Of a stretch of 64,000 nucleotides of DNA, positions 26,215 through 34,239 are shown piece by piece. The stretch spans positions 1 to 64,000 of the forward strand of contig CAJYHN010000007.1 of the NCBI GenBank assembly GCA_913774665.1. Direction: 5' to 3'. How positions within the stretch are numbered: the stretch's first letter is position 1; the number at the start of each line of letters is the position of its first letter. The notes below the pieces were generated by a model. The model saw nothing but the letters and a program-made list of their open reading frames with translations. It made no database searches and was not told the DNA's origin. The position numbers and the translations under genes are program-made. The DNA is from an uncultured Microbacterium sp. Lineage in GTDB: Bacteria; Actinomycetota; Actinomycetes; Actinomycetales; Microbacteriaceae.

Positions 26215-27386
26215 GCCGTCACCTCCGGAACGGTGTCGAGGGCGGCGCGCAGGCGTTCGGCCTGCGACTCGGGGGTCACGTCACCGATCCAGGCGCCCAT
26301 GGCGGCCTCGGATCCGGCGAGGTACTTCAGCTTGTCGGCGGCGCGACGCGGAGAGGTGATCTGCAGGTTGAGGCGAACGGCATCGCGGCCTCGCCCGACC
26401 GGCGCCTGGTGCCAGGCGGCGATGTAGGGCGTGGGGGTGTCGTACAGGGCGTCGATCCCCCGCAGCAGGCGCAGGTAGAACGGTGCGAGCTCGTCGCGCT
26501 CGGCGTCGGTCGTCTCGGCCAGGTCGGCGACGTGGCGGTGCGGCAGCACGTGCACCTCGATGGGCCAGCGGGCGGCGAAGGGCACGAACGCCGTCCAGTG
26601 CTCGCCGCGCAGGACGACGCGCTCGCCGGCCTGTTCGAACTCGAGGATGCGCGGGAACAGGTCGTTCGAGCTGCGCGCGATCGTGTCGAGCAGGCGGTGC
26701 GTGCGCGGGGTCACGTACGGGTAGGCGTAGATCTGGCCGTGCGGGTGGGGGAGGGTGACGCCGATCTCCTGCCCGCGGTTCTCGAACGGGAACACCTGGC
26801 GGATGCCGGGCAGAGCCGACAGCGCCGCGGTGCGGTCGGCCCACGCCTCGATGACGGTGCGGGCGCGCGTGCGCGAGAGAGAACCGAACGACCCCTCGTG
26901 CTGGGGGCTGAAGCACACGACCTCGCAGCGACCGACCGAGGTGCGGGTGCGGCCGAGACCGAGGTGCTCGAGGTCGTCGTCGCTGCGGGGCGGGTCGACG
27001 GCGGCCGGGGCGTCGCCGACGGCGGTGTCGAGGGCGGGGCCGAACGACGGCGACTTGTTCTCGAAGACCGCGACGTCGTAGAGCGAGGGGATCTCGGACG
27101 GGTTCGTCGGCGTCTGCGGCGAGAGCGGGTCGAGGTGCGCCGGGGGCAGGAATGCGCGGTTCTGACGATTGGATGCCACGGTGATCCAGTCGCCGGTGAG
27201 CACATCCTGGCGCATGGAGGCGGTGGCGGGGCGCGGATCGAGGGTGCGGGCGTCGATCGCGCGCTCAGCGCCGAGCGTGGTGCCGGGGTCGTCGAAGTAC
27301 ATCAGTTCGCGGCCGTCGGCGAGGTGCGTCGTCCGCTTGACGACGCCGGCGCCGAGGGGCACGACGGAGGGGGTGTCCGTGTTCAC
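26211..27386 (-). CDS. galT: Galactose-1-phosphate uridylyltransferase
   Basis: The 391-residue class I GalT exchanges UDP between UDP-glucose and galactose-1-phosphate. The active-site motif LPHPHGQIYAYPYV is intact, and VVCFSPQHEGSF and HVLPHRHVADL are the typical flanking segments. The start is GTG 27386 (NTDTPSVVPLG). No ribosome binding site precedes it, and a -10 box ends 6 bases upstream, so the mRNA is probably leaderless. It is the first gene of galT-galK, divergent from a LacI regulator whose operators overlap this promoter. galE is not in the window. Confidence 0.95.
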   Translation of the reverse strand: MNTDTPSVVPLGAGVVKRTTHLADGRELMYFDDPGTTLGAERAIDARTLDPRPATASMRQDVLTGDWITVASNRQNRAFLPPAHLDPLSPQTPTNPSEIPSLYDVAVFENKSPSFGPALDTAVGDAPAAVDPPRSDDDLEHLGLGRTRTSVGRCEVVCFSPQHEGSFGSLSRTRARTVIEAWADRTAALSALPGIRQVFPFENRGQEIGVTLPHPHGQIYAYPYVTPRTHRLLDTIARSSNDLFPRILEFEQAGERVVLRGEHWTAFVPFAARWPIEVHVLPHRHVADLAETTDAERDELAPFYLRLLRGIDALYDTPTPYIAAWHQAPVGRGRDAVRLNLQITSPRRAADKLKYLAGSEAAMGAWIGDVTPESQAERLRAALDTVPEVTA

Positions 27387-27423
27387 GATAACACGCTACA
27401 TTTCGGGCGTGCTATCGTCAACA
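27379..27423. promoter_or_regulatory. galT promoter with paired LacI-type operators
   Basis: In minus-strand reading there is TTGACG (27421-27416), a 17-base spacer and TAGCGT (27398-27393), then 6 bases to the galT GTG. Two CG-centred palindromes cover it: GTGTTCACGATAACAC (27379-27394, over the start) and TGCTATCGTCAACA (27410-27423, over the -35). Their centres are 30 bp apart. The divergent LacI regulator would repress galTK and probably itself from these sites. Confidence 0.65.
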
Positions 27424-27435
27424 TCGGAGGGCGAG

Positions 27436-28401
27436 ATGCGAATATCCATGGCCGACGTCGCGGAGCGGGCCGGAGTGTCCGCCCAGACGGTGTCGCGCGT
27501 CGCGAACGGCAGCCCTCGCGTCGATCCCGCCACCCGCGCCCGGGTCGAGAGGGCCATGGCCGACCTCGGCTATCGCATGCATCGCGCCGCCCGGGCCCTG
27601 CGCACCGGCCAGACCTCGACGATCGGGCTCGTGGTGTCGACCCTGGCGACGGTCGGCAACTCGCGCATGCTGCAGGCGATCTCGGAGGCCGCCGCCGAGC
27701 GCGACTACGCGCTGGCCGTGGTGACGGTGGGGGAGCGCGGCATCCGCGAAGCCTTCGCGCGACTGCGGTCCCAGGGCGTCGACGGCGCCGTCGTGCTCAA
27801 TGAGGCGACCGAGCTCGCCCGCGACACCGAGCCGCCCGCCGACCTGCACCTCGTCGTGGTGGATTCACCCCCCGACGCGCGATTCTCGATCGTGCAGACA
27901 GACCACGCCGGCGGTGCCCACGCCGCGACGCGCCACCTCCTCGACCTCGGTCACCCCGTCGTGCACCACCTCGCGGGGCCGGCGCGATCCTTCGCCGCCG
28001 CCGAGCGGGAGCGCGGGTGGCGCGAGGCGCTCGCCGAGGCCGGTGTCGCGCCGCCGGAGCCCGTGCGCGGCGACTGGAGCTCGGCATCCGGAAACGCCGC
28101 CGTCAGGCGTCTCGCCGACGCCACCGCGATCTTCGTCGCCAACGACCAGATGGCGCTCGGTGCCCTCCGCGCGCTCGCCGACGCGGGTCGACGCGTCCCC
28201 GAAGACGTCTCGCTGGTGGGGTTCGACGACATCGCGGATGCCGCGGAGTTCCGCCCACCGCTGACCACGGTCCGCCAGGATTTCGACGCCCTCGGCCGTC
28301 GCGCGGTCGCGGCGCTCGTCGAGGCGATCGAGGGCGGAGCGCCGGTCGCCGAGACGGTGGCCGCGGCGGTGGTCACCCGCTCGAGCAGCGGCGTCGCCTG
28401 A
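27436..28401 (+). CDS. LacI-family regulator of galTK
   Basis: The 321-residue protein starts at ATG 27436, with GGAGG 5 bases upstream. The helix-turn-helix and hinge are SMADVAERAGVSAQTVSRVANGSPRVDPATRARV, with the AARALRTG minor-groove hinge. A periplasmic-binding-protein-like effector domain follows (TIGLVVSTL, FVANDQMALGALRAL, VSLVGFDDIADAAEFRPPLTTVRQ). It diverges from galT and the intergenic region has two CG-centred operators, so it probably controls galactose catabolism. It is closely similar in its DNA-binding helix to the regulator at 47616-48662. Confidence 0.9.
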   Translation: MRISMADVAERAGVSAQTVSRVANGSPRVDPATRARVERAMADLGYRMHRAARALRTGQTSTIGLVVSTLATVGNSRMLQAISEAAAERDYALAVVTVGERGIREAFARLRSQGVDGAVVLNEATELARDTEPPADLHLVVVDSPPDARFSIVQTDHAGGAHAATRHLLDLGHPVVHHLAGPARSFAAAERERGWREALAEAGVAPPEPVRGDWSSASGNAAVRRLADATAIFVANDQMALGALRALADAGRRVPEDVSLVGFDDIADAAEFRPPLTTVRQDFDALGRRAVAALVEAIEGGAPVAETVAAAVVTRSSSGVA

Positions 28402-28426
28402 GAAGGGTGTTGTCCCGGGACGGGAG

Positions 28427-28455
28427 GTGTACCACCTCTTTGCAAGGTGGTACAC
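28427..28455. promoter_or_regulatory. Palindromic operator/promoter of the VapBC module
   Basis: A perfect 11-bp inverted repeat GTGTACCACCT (28427-28437) / AGGTGGTACAC (28445-28455) has a 7-base centre. TACACT (28451-28456) looks like a -10 box and is followed 6 bases later by the vapB ATG, suggesting a leaderless message and autoregulation by the toxin-antitoxin complex. Confidence 0.65.
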
Positions 28456-28462
28456 TCGCCTC

Positions 28463-28726
28463 ATGCCCACGACGAGGCCTCGAACGCAGGTGACGCACAC
28501 CGACGAGGTCGAAGAGGCTCTGCGTATCGCGCGCTCGCGCTGGCCCGACGAGTCGCCGAGCGCGTTGATCGCGCACCTCGTCGTCGCGGGTGCGCACGCC
28601 CTGCGCGTTGAGGAAGGCCAGCGCGACGACGCGCGGAGCCGTCGCATCGACGTGGCGATCGGCCGATTCGCCGGAATCTACGGGCCGGGGTATCTGCCGG
28701 ACCTGCGCGCGGACTGGCCGGAGTGA
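28463..28726 (+). CDS. VapB-like antitoxin
   Basis: The 87-residue protein starts at ATG 28463. It is predicted to be mostly helical and charged (VTHTDEVEEALRIARSRWPDESPSALIAHLVVAGAHAL), compatible with a ribbon-helix-helix-like N-terminal DNA-binding part and a toxin-neutralising C-terminus (FAGIYGPGYLPDLRADWPE). The assignment rests mainly on its position: the stop overlaps the PIN toxin start (GTGA), and a perfect palindrome lies upstream. Confidence 0.7.
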   Translation: MPTTRPRTQVTHTDEVEEALRIARSRWPDESPSALIAHLVVAGAHALRVEEGQRDDARSRRIDVAIGRFAGIYGPGYLPDLRADWPE

Positions 28727-29118
28727 TCGTCCTCGACGCCGGAGTCGTCATCGCTTTGTTCACTCCCGGCGACGCCCACCACGAGCGGGCGAAGAGGGTG
28801 ATCGCCGATGGCCAGGGTCCGTTCGTCATGCACTCGCTGACCGTGGCCGAGACGCTGGTGGGGGCGGCGCGCGTCGGTCGCGAAGCGGAGATGTGGCGAA
28901 CCCTGCGCGGACTCGACATCGACGTCGTCGCGATGGGCACCGATGAGCCCCTCCTGCTGGCCGGATTGCGCGCCCGGCACGCGCTGAAGATGCCCGACGC
29001 GTGCGTGCTCGCCGCGGCCGTCCACCTGAACGCGCCGCTCGTGACCTTCGACGAGCGGCTCGGTGCGGTCGCCGCGGGGATGGCGTTGCGCACCGACCTG
29101 CTCCCCGGGGGCGAGTGA
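28723..29118 (+). CDS. VapC-like PIN-domain toxin
   Basis: The 131-residue PIN-fold ribonuclease has the expected acidic residues: D5 (MIVLDAGVVIALF), E43 (TVAETLVGA), D92 (LKMPDACVLAAA) and D110 (LVTFDERLG). Such toxins cleave tRNA or rRNA with Mg2+ until neutralised by the antitoxin. GTG 28723 overlaps the antitoxin stop. The active site looks intact. It lies between the galTK regulator and the VOC/WYL pair, with no signs of a mobile element. Confidence 0.85.
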   Translation: MIVLDAGVVIALFTPGDAHHERAKRVIADGQGPFVMHSLTVAETLVGAARVGREAEMWRTLRGLDIDVVAMGTDEPLLLAGLRARHALKMPDACVLAAAVHLNAPLVTFDERLGAVAAGMALRTDLLPGGE

Positions 29119-29244
29119 CGCCGCAGGGCGTCGATCCCGCCCCGCGGGCGCTCGGACGGCCCCGCGCGGCGGGAGGGTGCGGTGCACGCGCGACGCGGGC
29201 GCGTGCGGTCGGGGCCGGTCGCCGGGCCCCGACCGCGGGGCGGT

Positions 29245-29661
29245 TCAGCCGTTCCAGGGGGCGATCACGTCGATGATCCACACGACGCCGAACCGGTCGA
29301 CGAGCTTGCCGTAGAGCGGCGAGAACGCCGAGGGTCCGAAGGGGGCGAGGATCTCGGCATCCTGACTCAGCCCCTCCCACGCGGCGCGCACCTCGTCCGC
29401 GTCATGACCGCGGAGAGCGAGGTAGAACGGGTTGACCCCGCGGTCGTGGGGGAGCGAGCGCTGGATGTCGTACGCCATGACGTGCACGCCGCTCGGTGCG
29501 ATCATCTCGCCCCAGACGATCTGCTCGCGCTGCTCGGGCACCTCGGCCGTGTCGCCGTACGGCACAGCCGTGACGGTGCCGCCGAAGACCTCGGCATAGA
29601 AGGCGAGGGCGTCGGCCGCCTGGCCGTCGAAGTTGACGTGGAGGGTGGTGGTGAGGCTCAT
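29245..29661 (-). CDS. VOC-family (PhnB/glyoxalase-like) protein
   Basis: The 138-residue protein starts at ATG 29661, after AGGAGCAGAC. The fold is two beta-alpha-beta-beta-beta units, with LHVNFDGQAADALAFYAEVFGGTV at the start and VNPFYLALRGHDADEVRAAWEGL and FGPSAFSPLYGKLVDRFGVVWIIDV later, as in PhnB/YjdN proteins. These bind metals or small ligands, and specific function is rarely predictable. It diverges from a WYL regulator, which likely controls it. A GC-rich 126-base gap separates it from vapC. Confidence 0.85.
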   Translation of the reverse strand: MSLTTTLHVNFDGQAADALAFYAEVFGGTVTAVPYGDTAEVPEQREQIVWGEMIAPSGVHVMAYDIQRSLPHDRGVNPFYLALRGHDADEVRAAWEGLSQDAEILAPFGPSAFSPLYGKLVDRFGVVWIIDVIAPWNG

Positions 29662-29748
29662 GTCTGCTCCTGTGTGGTGCCGGGAGATTCCGGATGCCAT
29701 GACTCTGTCTCCCATTGCGGTCAGGGAACGTCCGCAATACGTCGCAGA

Positions 29749-30723
29749 ATGGATGCCGTGCCGGAGAGTTCCGCCCCCTCGACGTCGCGTCGGCTGCTGT
29801 CGCTGCTGACCGTGCTGCAGTCGCGCCGCGACTGGTCGGCCGCTGCGCTCGCCGGGCGTCTCGCCGTGAGCGAGCGCACCGTCCGTCGTGATGTCGACCG
29901 CCTTCGCGAGCTCGGGTACGAGATCGACGCGACGCCCGGACCCGCGGGCGGATACCGTCTGCGCGCGGGAGCGCAGCTGCCACCCGTGGCCTTCGACGCG
30001 GAGCAGGCCGTGACGGTCGCCGTGGCACTGCGGATCGCCGCGTCGACGGGCGGTCCGTTCGCCGATGCCGCCGACGAGGCGCTGAGCGTGCTCTCGCGCC
30101 TGCTGCCCGAGGCGCTCGGGCGGCGGGCACAGCGGTTCGCTGTCGAGGCCGTGGCTCCGGCGGGGGCGGTGAGCGTCGACCCGGCCGTGCTCGGGGCGAT
30201 CGAAGCGGCCATCGCTGCCCGCGAAGAGGTGCGTTTCGACTACTCCGGCTCGGACGGGCCCGCGCGTGCGACCGAGCCGCACCACCTGCTGTGGGGCCGC
30301 GGGCGGTGGTACCTCATCGGGTACACCCCCGAGCGCGCGGACTGGCGCGTCTACCGCGTCGATCGGATGACGCTCAAGAGCCACCGGGGGCGGGCCTTCT
30401 CCCGGCGGGATCTTCCCGGCGGTGATCCGGTGCGCTATCTCGAGGGGCGCTTCCGCGGGGGCGACGAGAGCGGCCGATGGCCGTGCCGGGGCGAGGTCGT
30501 GGTCGCCGCCTCGCGCAGCGAGCTCGAGCCCTACGTGGTGGAGGGCACCCTCGCCGCCACCGACGACGGTCGCACCCGCGTGTCGCTGGGGTCGTGGTCG
30601 TGGGGCGCGCTCGCCGCGGAGTGCCTGCGGTTCGACCGGCCGATCGCCGACGCTCGCCCCGCGGCTCTGCGTCGGGCGCTCGCCGAGGTCGCGCGCCGCG
30701 CCGCGGCCGCGGCGGCGGACTGA
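29749..30723 (+). CDS. HTH/WYL-domain transcriptional regulator
   Basis: The 324-residue protein starts at ATG 29749. It has an N-terminal HTH_11/DeoR-type helix-turn-helix (RRLLSLLTVLQSRRDWSAAALAGRLAVSERTVRRDVDRLRELGYEI) and the GPAGGYRL turn. A WYL domain follows at about 140-230 (HHLLWGRGRWYLIGYTPERADWRVYRVDRM) and a WCX-type C-terminus. WYL proteins sense nucleic acids or small ligands. The divergent VOC gene is 87 bases away and is the likely target. Confidence 0.9.
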   Translation: MDAVPESSAPSTSRRLLSLLTVLQSRRDWSAAALAGRLAVSERTVRRDVDRLRELGYEIDATPGPAGGYRLRAGAQLPPVAFDAEQAVTVAVALRIAASTGGPFADAADEALSVLSRLLPEALGRRAQRFAVEAVAPAGAVSVDPAVLGAIEAAIAAREEVRFDYSGSDGPARATEPHHLLWGRGRWYLIGYTPERADWRVYRVDRMTLKSHRGRAFSRRDLPGGDPVRYLEGRFRGGDESGRWPCRGEVVVAASRSELEPYVVEGTLAATDDGRTRVSLGSWSWGALAAECLRFDRPIADARPAALRRALAEVARRAAAAAAD

Positions 30724-30762
30724 GCCCGCGTGCCTGCCTCCCCCGGTGTGGGGCGTAATCGT

Positions 30763-30814
30763 GCGTTCGGGGCGGGAGATTCTCGCCCCGAGCGGCGGAA
30801 TGCGCCCCGAACGC
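30763..30814. repeat. Palindromic element, GTTCGGGGCG family, copy A
   Basis: A 52-bp element has perfect 12-bp terminal arms GCGTTCGGGGCG (30763-30774) and CGCCCCGAACGC (30803-30814), and an inner GGGGC...GAGATTCTC...GCCCC palindrome. It shares arms and interior with 37511-37558 and its core with 24958-24989. The rest of the 259-base gap up to 30982 is extremely GC-rich with no gene. Confidence 0.8.
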
Positions 30815-30932
30815 GTACCCCGGCGCCCGCCCGGCCCGCCCCGCGCACCGCGCCCGCCGCGCACCGCGCCCGACGCCCCGCCCCGCGCGCGCCGCGCCGC
30901 GCCCCACCCAACCGGCATCCGGAAACGAAGAA

Positions 30933-30962
30933 CGCCCGCGGATGCCGGAGCATCCGCGGGCG
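30933..30962 (-). terminator. Terminator of the GH42/ABC operon
   Basis: A perfect 13-bp stem (30933-30945 with 30950-30962, arm CGCCCGCGGATGC) has a 4-base loop. In minus-strand reading it is followed by TTCTTCGTTT. It lies 21 bases after the stop of the sugar-binding protein. Confidence 0.85.
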
Positions 30963-30982
30963 CCTCTCGTGGGGAGAGCCTG

Positions 30983-32311
30983 TTACTTCTTCACGGGGAT
31001 CGACTGCGACTCGAGCGCGCCGATCGTGGCGTCCTGTCCCTTCTGGAGGGCATCGGCGAGGGTGCCGTTACCGCTGACCGCGGCCTTGAAGCCGTCCGAG
31101 ACGTCGGCGTAGGTCTTGGTCATGGTCGGACCCCAGGTGAAGTCCGGGGTGACCTCGGTGGCCGCCTTCGCGAAGACGTCGTAGATCTTCTGGCCGCCGT
31201 AGAAGTCGACGCCCTTCGCGAGCGAGGGGAGCTTGAGACCCTCGGTCGTGGCCGGGTAGATGTTGGCCTCCTCGTTCAGGGCGGTGAGCGCCTCCTGCGA
31301 CGTGTTCAGCCACAGTGCGAACTTCGTGGCCTCGTAGGCGTGCTTGCTGCCCTTGAGCACGGCGATGGACGAGCCGCCCCAGTTGCCCGAGACCGCGTCC
31401 CCGGCCTTCCACTGCGGCAGATCGGCGACGGCCCAATTGCCGGTCGTGTCGGGAGCACCGCTCGAGATGGAGTTGGCACCCCAGACGGCGGAGTTCCACG
31501 TCCACACCTTGCTGGAGTTGTAGGCGTTGTTCCACTCGTCGGTCCACGCCGGGTAGGTCGAGACGAGGTCCTGGTCGATGAGCGACTGCCAGTAGTCGGC
31601 GACCTTCTTCGAGGCGGGGTCGGTCAGCGAGACCGTCCAGCCGTCGGAGTCGTTGCCGAACCACTGTCCGCCGGCCTGCCAGACGAAGCCCGCGAACTGG
31701 TTGATGTCGGACTGCGAGAAGTTCGTGATGTACCCGCCGAGTGCGCGGACCTTCTTGGCGGCCTCGGTGTACTCGTCCCACGTGGTGGGGATCGCGATGC
31801 CGTTCGCCGCGAACAGGTCCTTGCGGTAGAACAGCGCCATCGGGCCGATGTCCTGCGGGATGCCGTAGACGGCGTTGTCCTGGCCGAGGGTGGCCTGGTT
31901 CCAGGCCCAGCCGACGAACTGGTCCTTCGCGGCCATCACGTCGGCGCAGCCCGCGATGTTCTCGACGCCGTCCTGCACGAGGAAGTTGGGGAGGGCGTCG
32001 TACTCGATCTGGCCGAGGTCGGGCGCGTTGCCCGCTGCGATCTGGTTGAAGAAGTTCTGGTAGGTGCCGTTGTTGCCGTTGGGGCCGGTCTGCACCTTCA
32101 CCTGGATGTCGGGGTTCGCCGAGTTCCACAGGTCGACGACCTTCTCGATGCCCGGGATCCACGAGGTGAACTCCAGCGTGACAGGACCGTCCGAGGGGGC
32201 GCAGTCGGCCGCGGCCGCGGCACCGGATCCGCTTCCGCCGCCGGCGCAGCCGGCCAGCAGGAGAGCCGACAGGGCGACGCCCGCGGTCGCCGTGAGGATT
32301 CTGGTCTTCAT
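30983..32311 (-). CDS. Sugar ABC transporter substrate-binding lipoprotein
   Basis: The 442-residue extracytoplasmic solute-binding protein is of family 1. A lipoprotein signal peptide ends in ALLLAGC, with the lipidated Cys at about residue 22. The mature protein has VTLEFTSWIPGIEKVVDLWNSANPDIQVKV and GIPQDIGPMALFYRKDLFAANGIAIPTTWDEY, typical of oligosaccharide-binding members. It is the last gene of the GH42-permease-permease-SBP operon. Cargo is inferred to be a galacto-oligosaccharide because a GH42 beta-galactosidase leads the operon. No ATPase gene is present, so a shared MsiK-type ATPase elsewhere is likely. Confidence 0.92.
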   Translation of the reverse strand: MKTRILTATAGVALSALLLAGCAGGGSGSGAAAAADCAPSDGPVTLEFTSWIPGIEKVVDLWNSANPDIQVKVQTGPNGNNGTYQNFFNQIAAGNAPDLGQIEYDALPNFLVQDGVENIAGCADVMAAKDQFVGWAWNQATLGQDNAVYGIPQDIGPMALFYRKDLFAANGIAIPTTWDEYTEAAKKVRALGGYITNFSQSDINQFAGFVWQAGGQWFGNDSDGWTVSLTDPASKKVADYWQSLIDQDLVSTYPAWTDEWNNAYNSSKVWTWNSAVWGANSISSGAPDTTGNWAVADLPQWKAGDAVSGNWGGSSIAVLKGSKHAYEATKFALWLNTSQEALTALNEEANIYPATTEGLKLPSLAKGVDFYGGQKIYDVFAKAATEVTPDFTWGPTMTKTYADVSDGFKAAVSGNGTLADALQKGQDATIGALESQSIPVKK

Positions 32312-32383
32312 GGAATGCCTTTCTCTGGGGGCCCGGGTGGGCCATTCCGCCCGGGAGGAGGGGCGACCGGGGTCGCCGGAGGG

Positions 32384-33301
32384 TTACTTCAGCGCGCCGG
32401 TGCCGAGACCGTTGCGCCAGAAGCGCTGGAGGAGCAGGAAGATGACGATCAGGGGGATGACCGACAGCAGGGCGCCGATCAGCACGAGACCGCGGAGCTC
32501 CGGGATCTGGTTGAGCTGGTTGTTCCAGCCGTAGAGACCGAAGACCACGGGGAAGAGCTCTTCGCTGCGCAGCATGATCAGCGGCAGGAAGAAGTTGTTC
32601 CAGATCGCGACGAACTGGAAGAGGAACATCGTCACCAGCGCGGGGCTCATGAGCCGCAGGCTCACGGTGAAGAAGGTGCGGATCTCGCCCGCGCCGTCGA
32701 GGCGGCTGGCCTCGAGCAGCTCGTCGGGGACCGAGGATGCGGCGAAGATGCGCGCGAGGTAGACCCCGAACGGGCTGACGAGCGACGGCAGGAACACGGC
32801 CCAGAAGGTGTTGGTGAGCTGGACCTGGCTGAAGATGAGGAACAGCGGGAGGGCCAGGGCCGTCGCGGGGACGAGCACACCGCCGAGGACGACGTCGAAG
32901 ATGATCTCGCGGCCCGGGAAGCGGTACTTCGCCAGCGCGTATCCGGCCATCGCCGCCAGCAGCGTCGCCACCGCGCCGCCGAGACCGGCGTAGAGCAGCG
33001 AGTTGCCCAGCCAGCGCAGGAAGACGCCGTCGCGGTAGGCGAACAGGTCGCCGATGTTCGAGAACAGCCGCATGTCGGCGAACCACAGCGGGTTGGTCGT
33101 GAGGATGTCGCCGGTGCTCTTGCTCGAGGCGACCAGCAGCCACCACAGCGGCAGCAGGAAGTAGACCGTGAACACGGCCATGATGAGCATCGCCGAGGTG
33201 CGCGAGACCAGCGGCTCGCGGATGGCGCGCGAGCGCGGGGAGTCCGAGCGCGGAGCGCCGGAACGGCCGACGCGGGGGCGGGAGGTGGTGACGGCGCTCA
33301 T
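32384..33301 (-). CDS. Sugar ABC transporter permease (MalG type)
   Basis: The 305-residue inner-membrane permease has six helices and the MalG-like EAA loop VPDELLEASRLDGAGEIRTFFTVSLRLMSPAL, which contacts the ATPase. It starts at ATG 33301 and overlaps the upstream permease stop (ATGA). The C-terminus (FWRNGLGTGALK) is typical. It works with the permease at 33298-34239 and the binding protein downstream. A GC-rich hairpin-forming gap of 72 bases separates it from the binding-protein gene. Confidence 0.95.
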   Translation of the reverse strand: MSAVTTSRPRVGRSGAPRSDSPRSRAIREPLVSRTSAMLIMAVFTVYFLLPLWWLLVASSKSTGDILTTNPLWFADMRLFSNIGDLFAYRDGVFLRWLGNSLLYAGLGGAVATLLAAMAGYALAKYRFPGREIIFDVVLGGVLVPATALALPLFLIFSQVQLTNTFWAVFLPSLVSPFGVYLARIFAASSVPDELLEASRLDGAGEIRTFFTVSLRLMSPALVTMFLFQFVAIWNNFFLPLIMLRSEELFPVVFGLYGWNNQLNQIPELRGLVLIGALLSVIPLIVIFLLLQRFWRNGLGTGALK

Positions 33302-34239
33302 GCGTTGCCCTTCTTCTGCATCCACTTCATGAACCCGAACGACAGCACGAAGGTGGTGACGGCGAGCACCACGGAGAAGGCCGCGGCGAGGTTGGAGTTG
33401 GGGATGGATGCCGTGGCGTAGACGGTCATGTTCGGGGTGAAGGTGCTCGTGACGGCCGAGCTGAACGAGCGGAACACCTGGGGTTCGGCGAGCAACTGCA
33501 GGGTGCCGATGATCGAGAAGATCGCGGTCATCACGATCGCGGGCCGCACGAGGGGGATCTTGATGGACCACGCGATGCGGAATTGCCCCGCGCCGTCGAG
33601 GCGGGCCGCCTCGTAGATCTCGCTGGGGATCGACAGCAGCGACGAGTAGATGATCAGCATGTTGTAGCCGACGTACACCCACGTCACGACGTTCGCGATC
33701 GACCACAGCACGAGGTCGGCGCCGAGGAAGTCGACCTTCTCGGTGAGGGCGGTGAAGGGCGACAGGTTGGGGGAGAAGAGCGAGCCCCACATGATCGCGG
33801 CGATGACGCCCGGGACGGCGTAGGGCACGAAGAAGGCGAGCCGGAAGAAGCGCTTGCCCTTCAGCAGCGGCGAATCCAGCAGCAGGGCGAACAGCAGAGC
33901 GAGTCCGAGCATGATCGGCACCTGCACGACGCCGAAGGCGAGCATGCGCAGCATCGAGGCCCAGAACGCCTCGTTCTGGAACACGAGCGCGTACTGCGAG
34001 AGCCCGCCGAAGACGAGCTCGGCTTTGCCGAACGTGCCTTCGCGTCGCACCACGAGCAGCGACTGCCCGATGGCGAAGATGATCGGCAGCACGTAGAAGA
34101 GCGCGAACAGGATGCCGAAGGGGGCGAGCAGGATCGCGATGGAGCCCTTGTGCAGCACGCGCGGGCGTCGGCGGGGGCGCGCGGCCCCGGTCGCGCTCGC
34201 GCGCTTCGTGCCCGTCGGGGCGGGGGCGGTGGTGGTCAC
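33298..34239 (-). CDS. Sugar ABC transporter permease (MalF type)
   Basis: The 313-residue permease has six helices and the EAA loop IPSEIYEAARLDGAGQFRIAWSIKIPLVRPAI. It starts at GTG 34239, overlapping the GH42 stop (GTGA), and its own stop overlaps the next permease start. This tight coupling places hydrolase and importer in one transcript. The N-terminal 40 residues are basic and precede the first helix (IAILLAPFGILFALFYVLPIIFAIG). Confidence 0.95.
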   Translation of the reverse strand: MTTTAPAPTGTKRASATGAARPRRRPRVLHKGSIAILLAPFGILFALFYVLPIIFAIGQSLLVVRREGTFGKAELVFGGLSQYALVFQNEAFWASMLRMLAFGVVQVPIMLGLALLFALLLDSPLLKGKRFFRLAFFVPYAVPGVIAAIMWGSLFSPNLSPFTALTEKVDFLGADLVLWSIANVVTWVYVGYNMLIIYSSLLSIPSEIYEAARLDGAGQFRIAWSIKIPLVRPAIVMTAIFSIIGTLQLLAEPQVFRSFSSAVTSTFTPNMTVYATASIPNSNLAAAFSVVLAVTTFVLSFGFMKWMQKKGNA

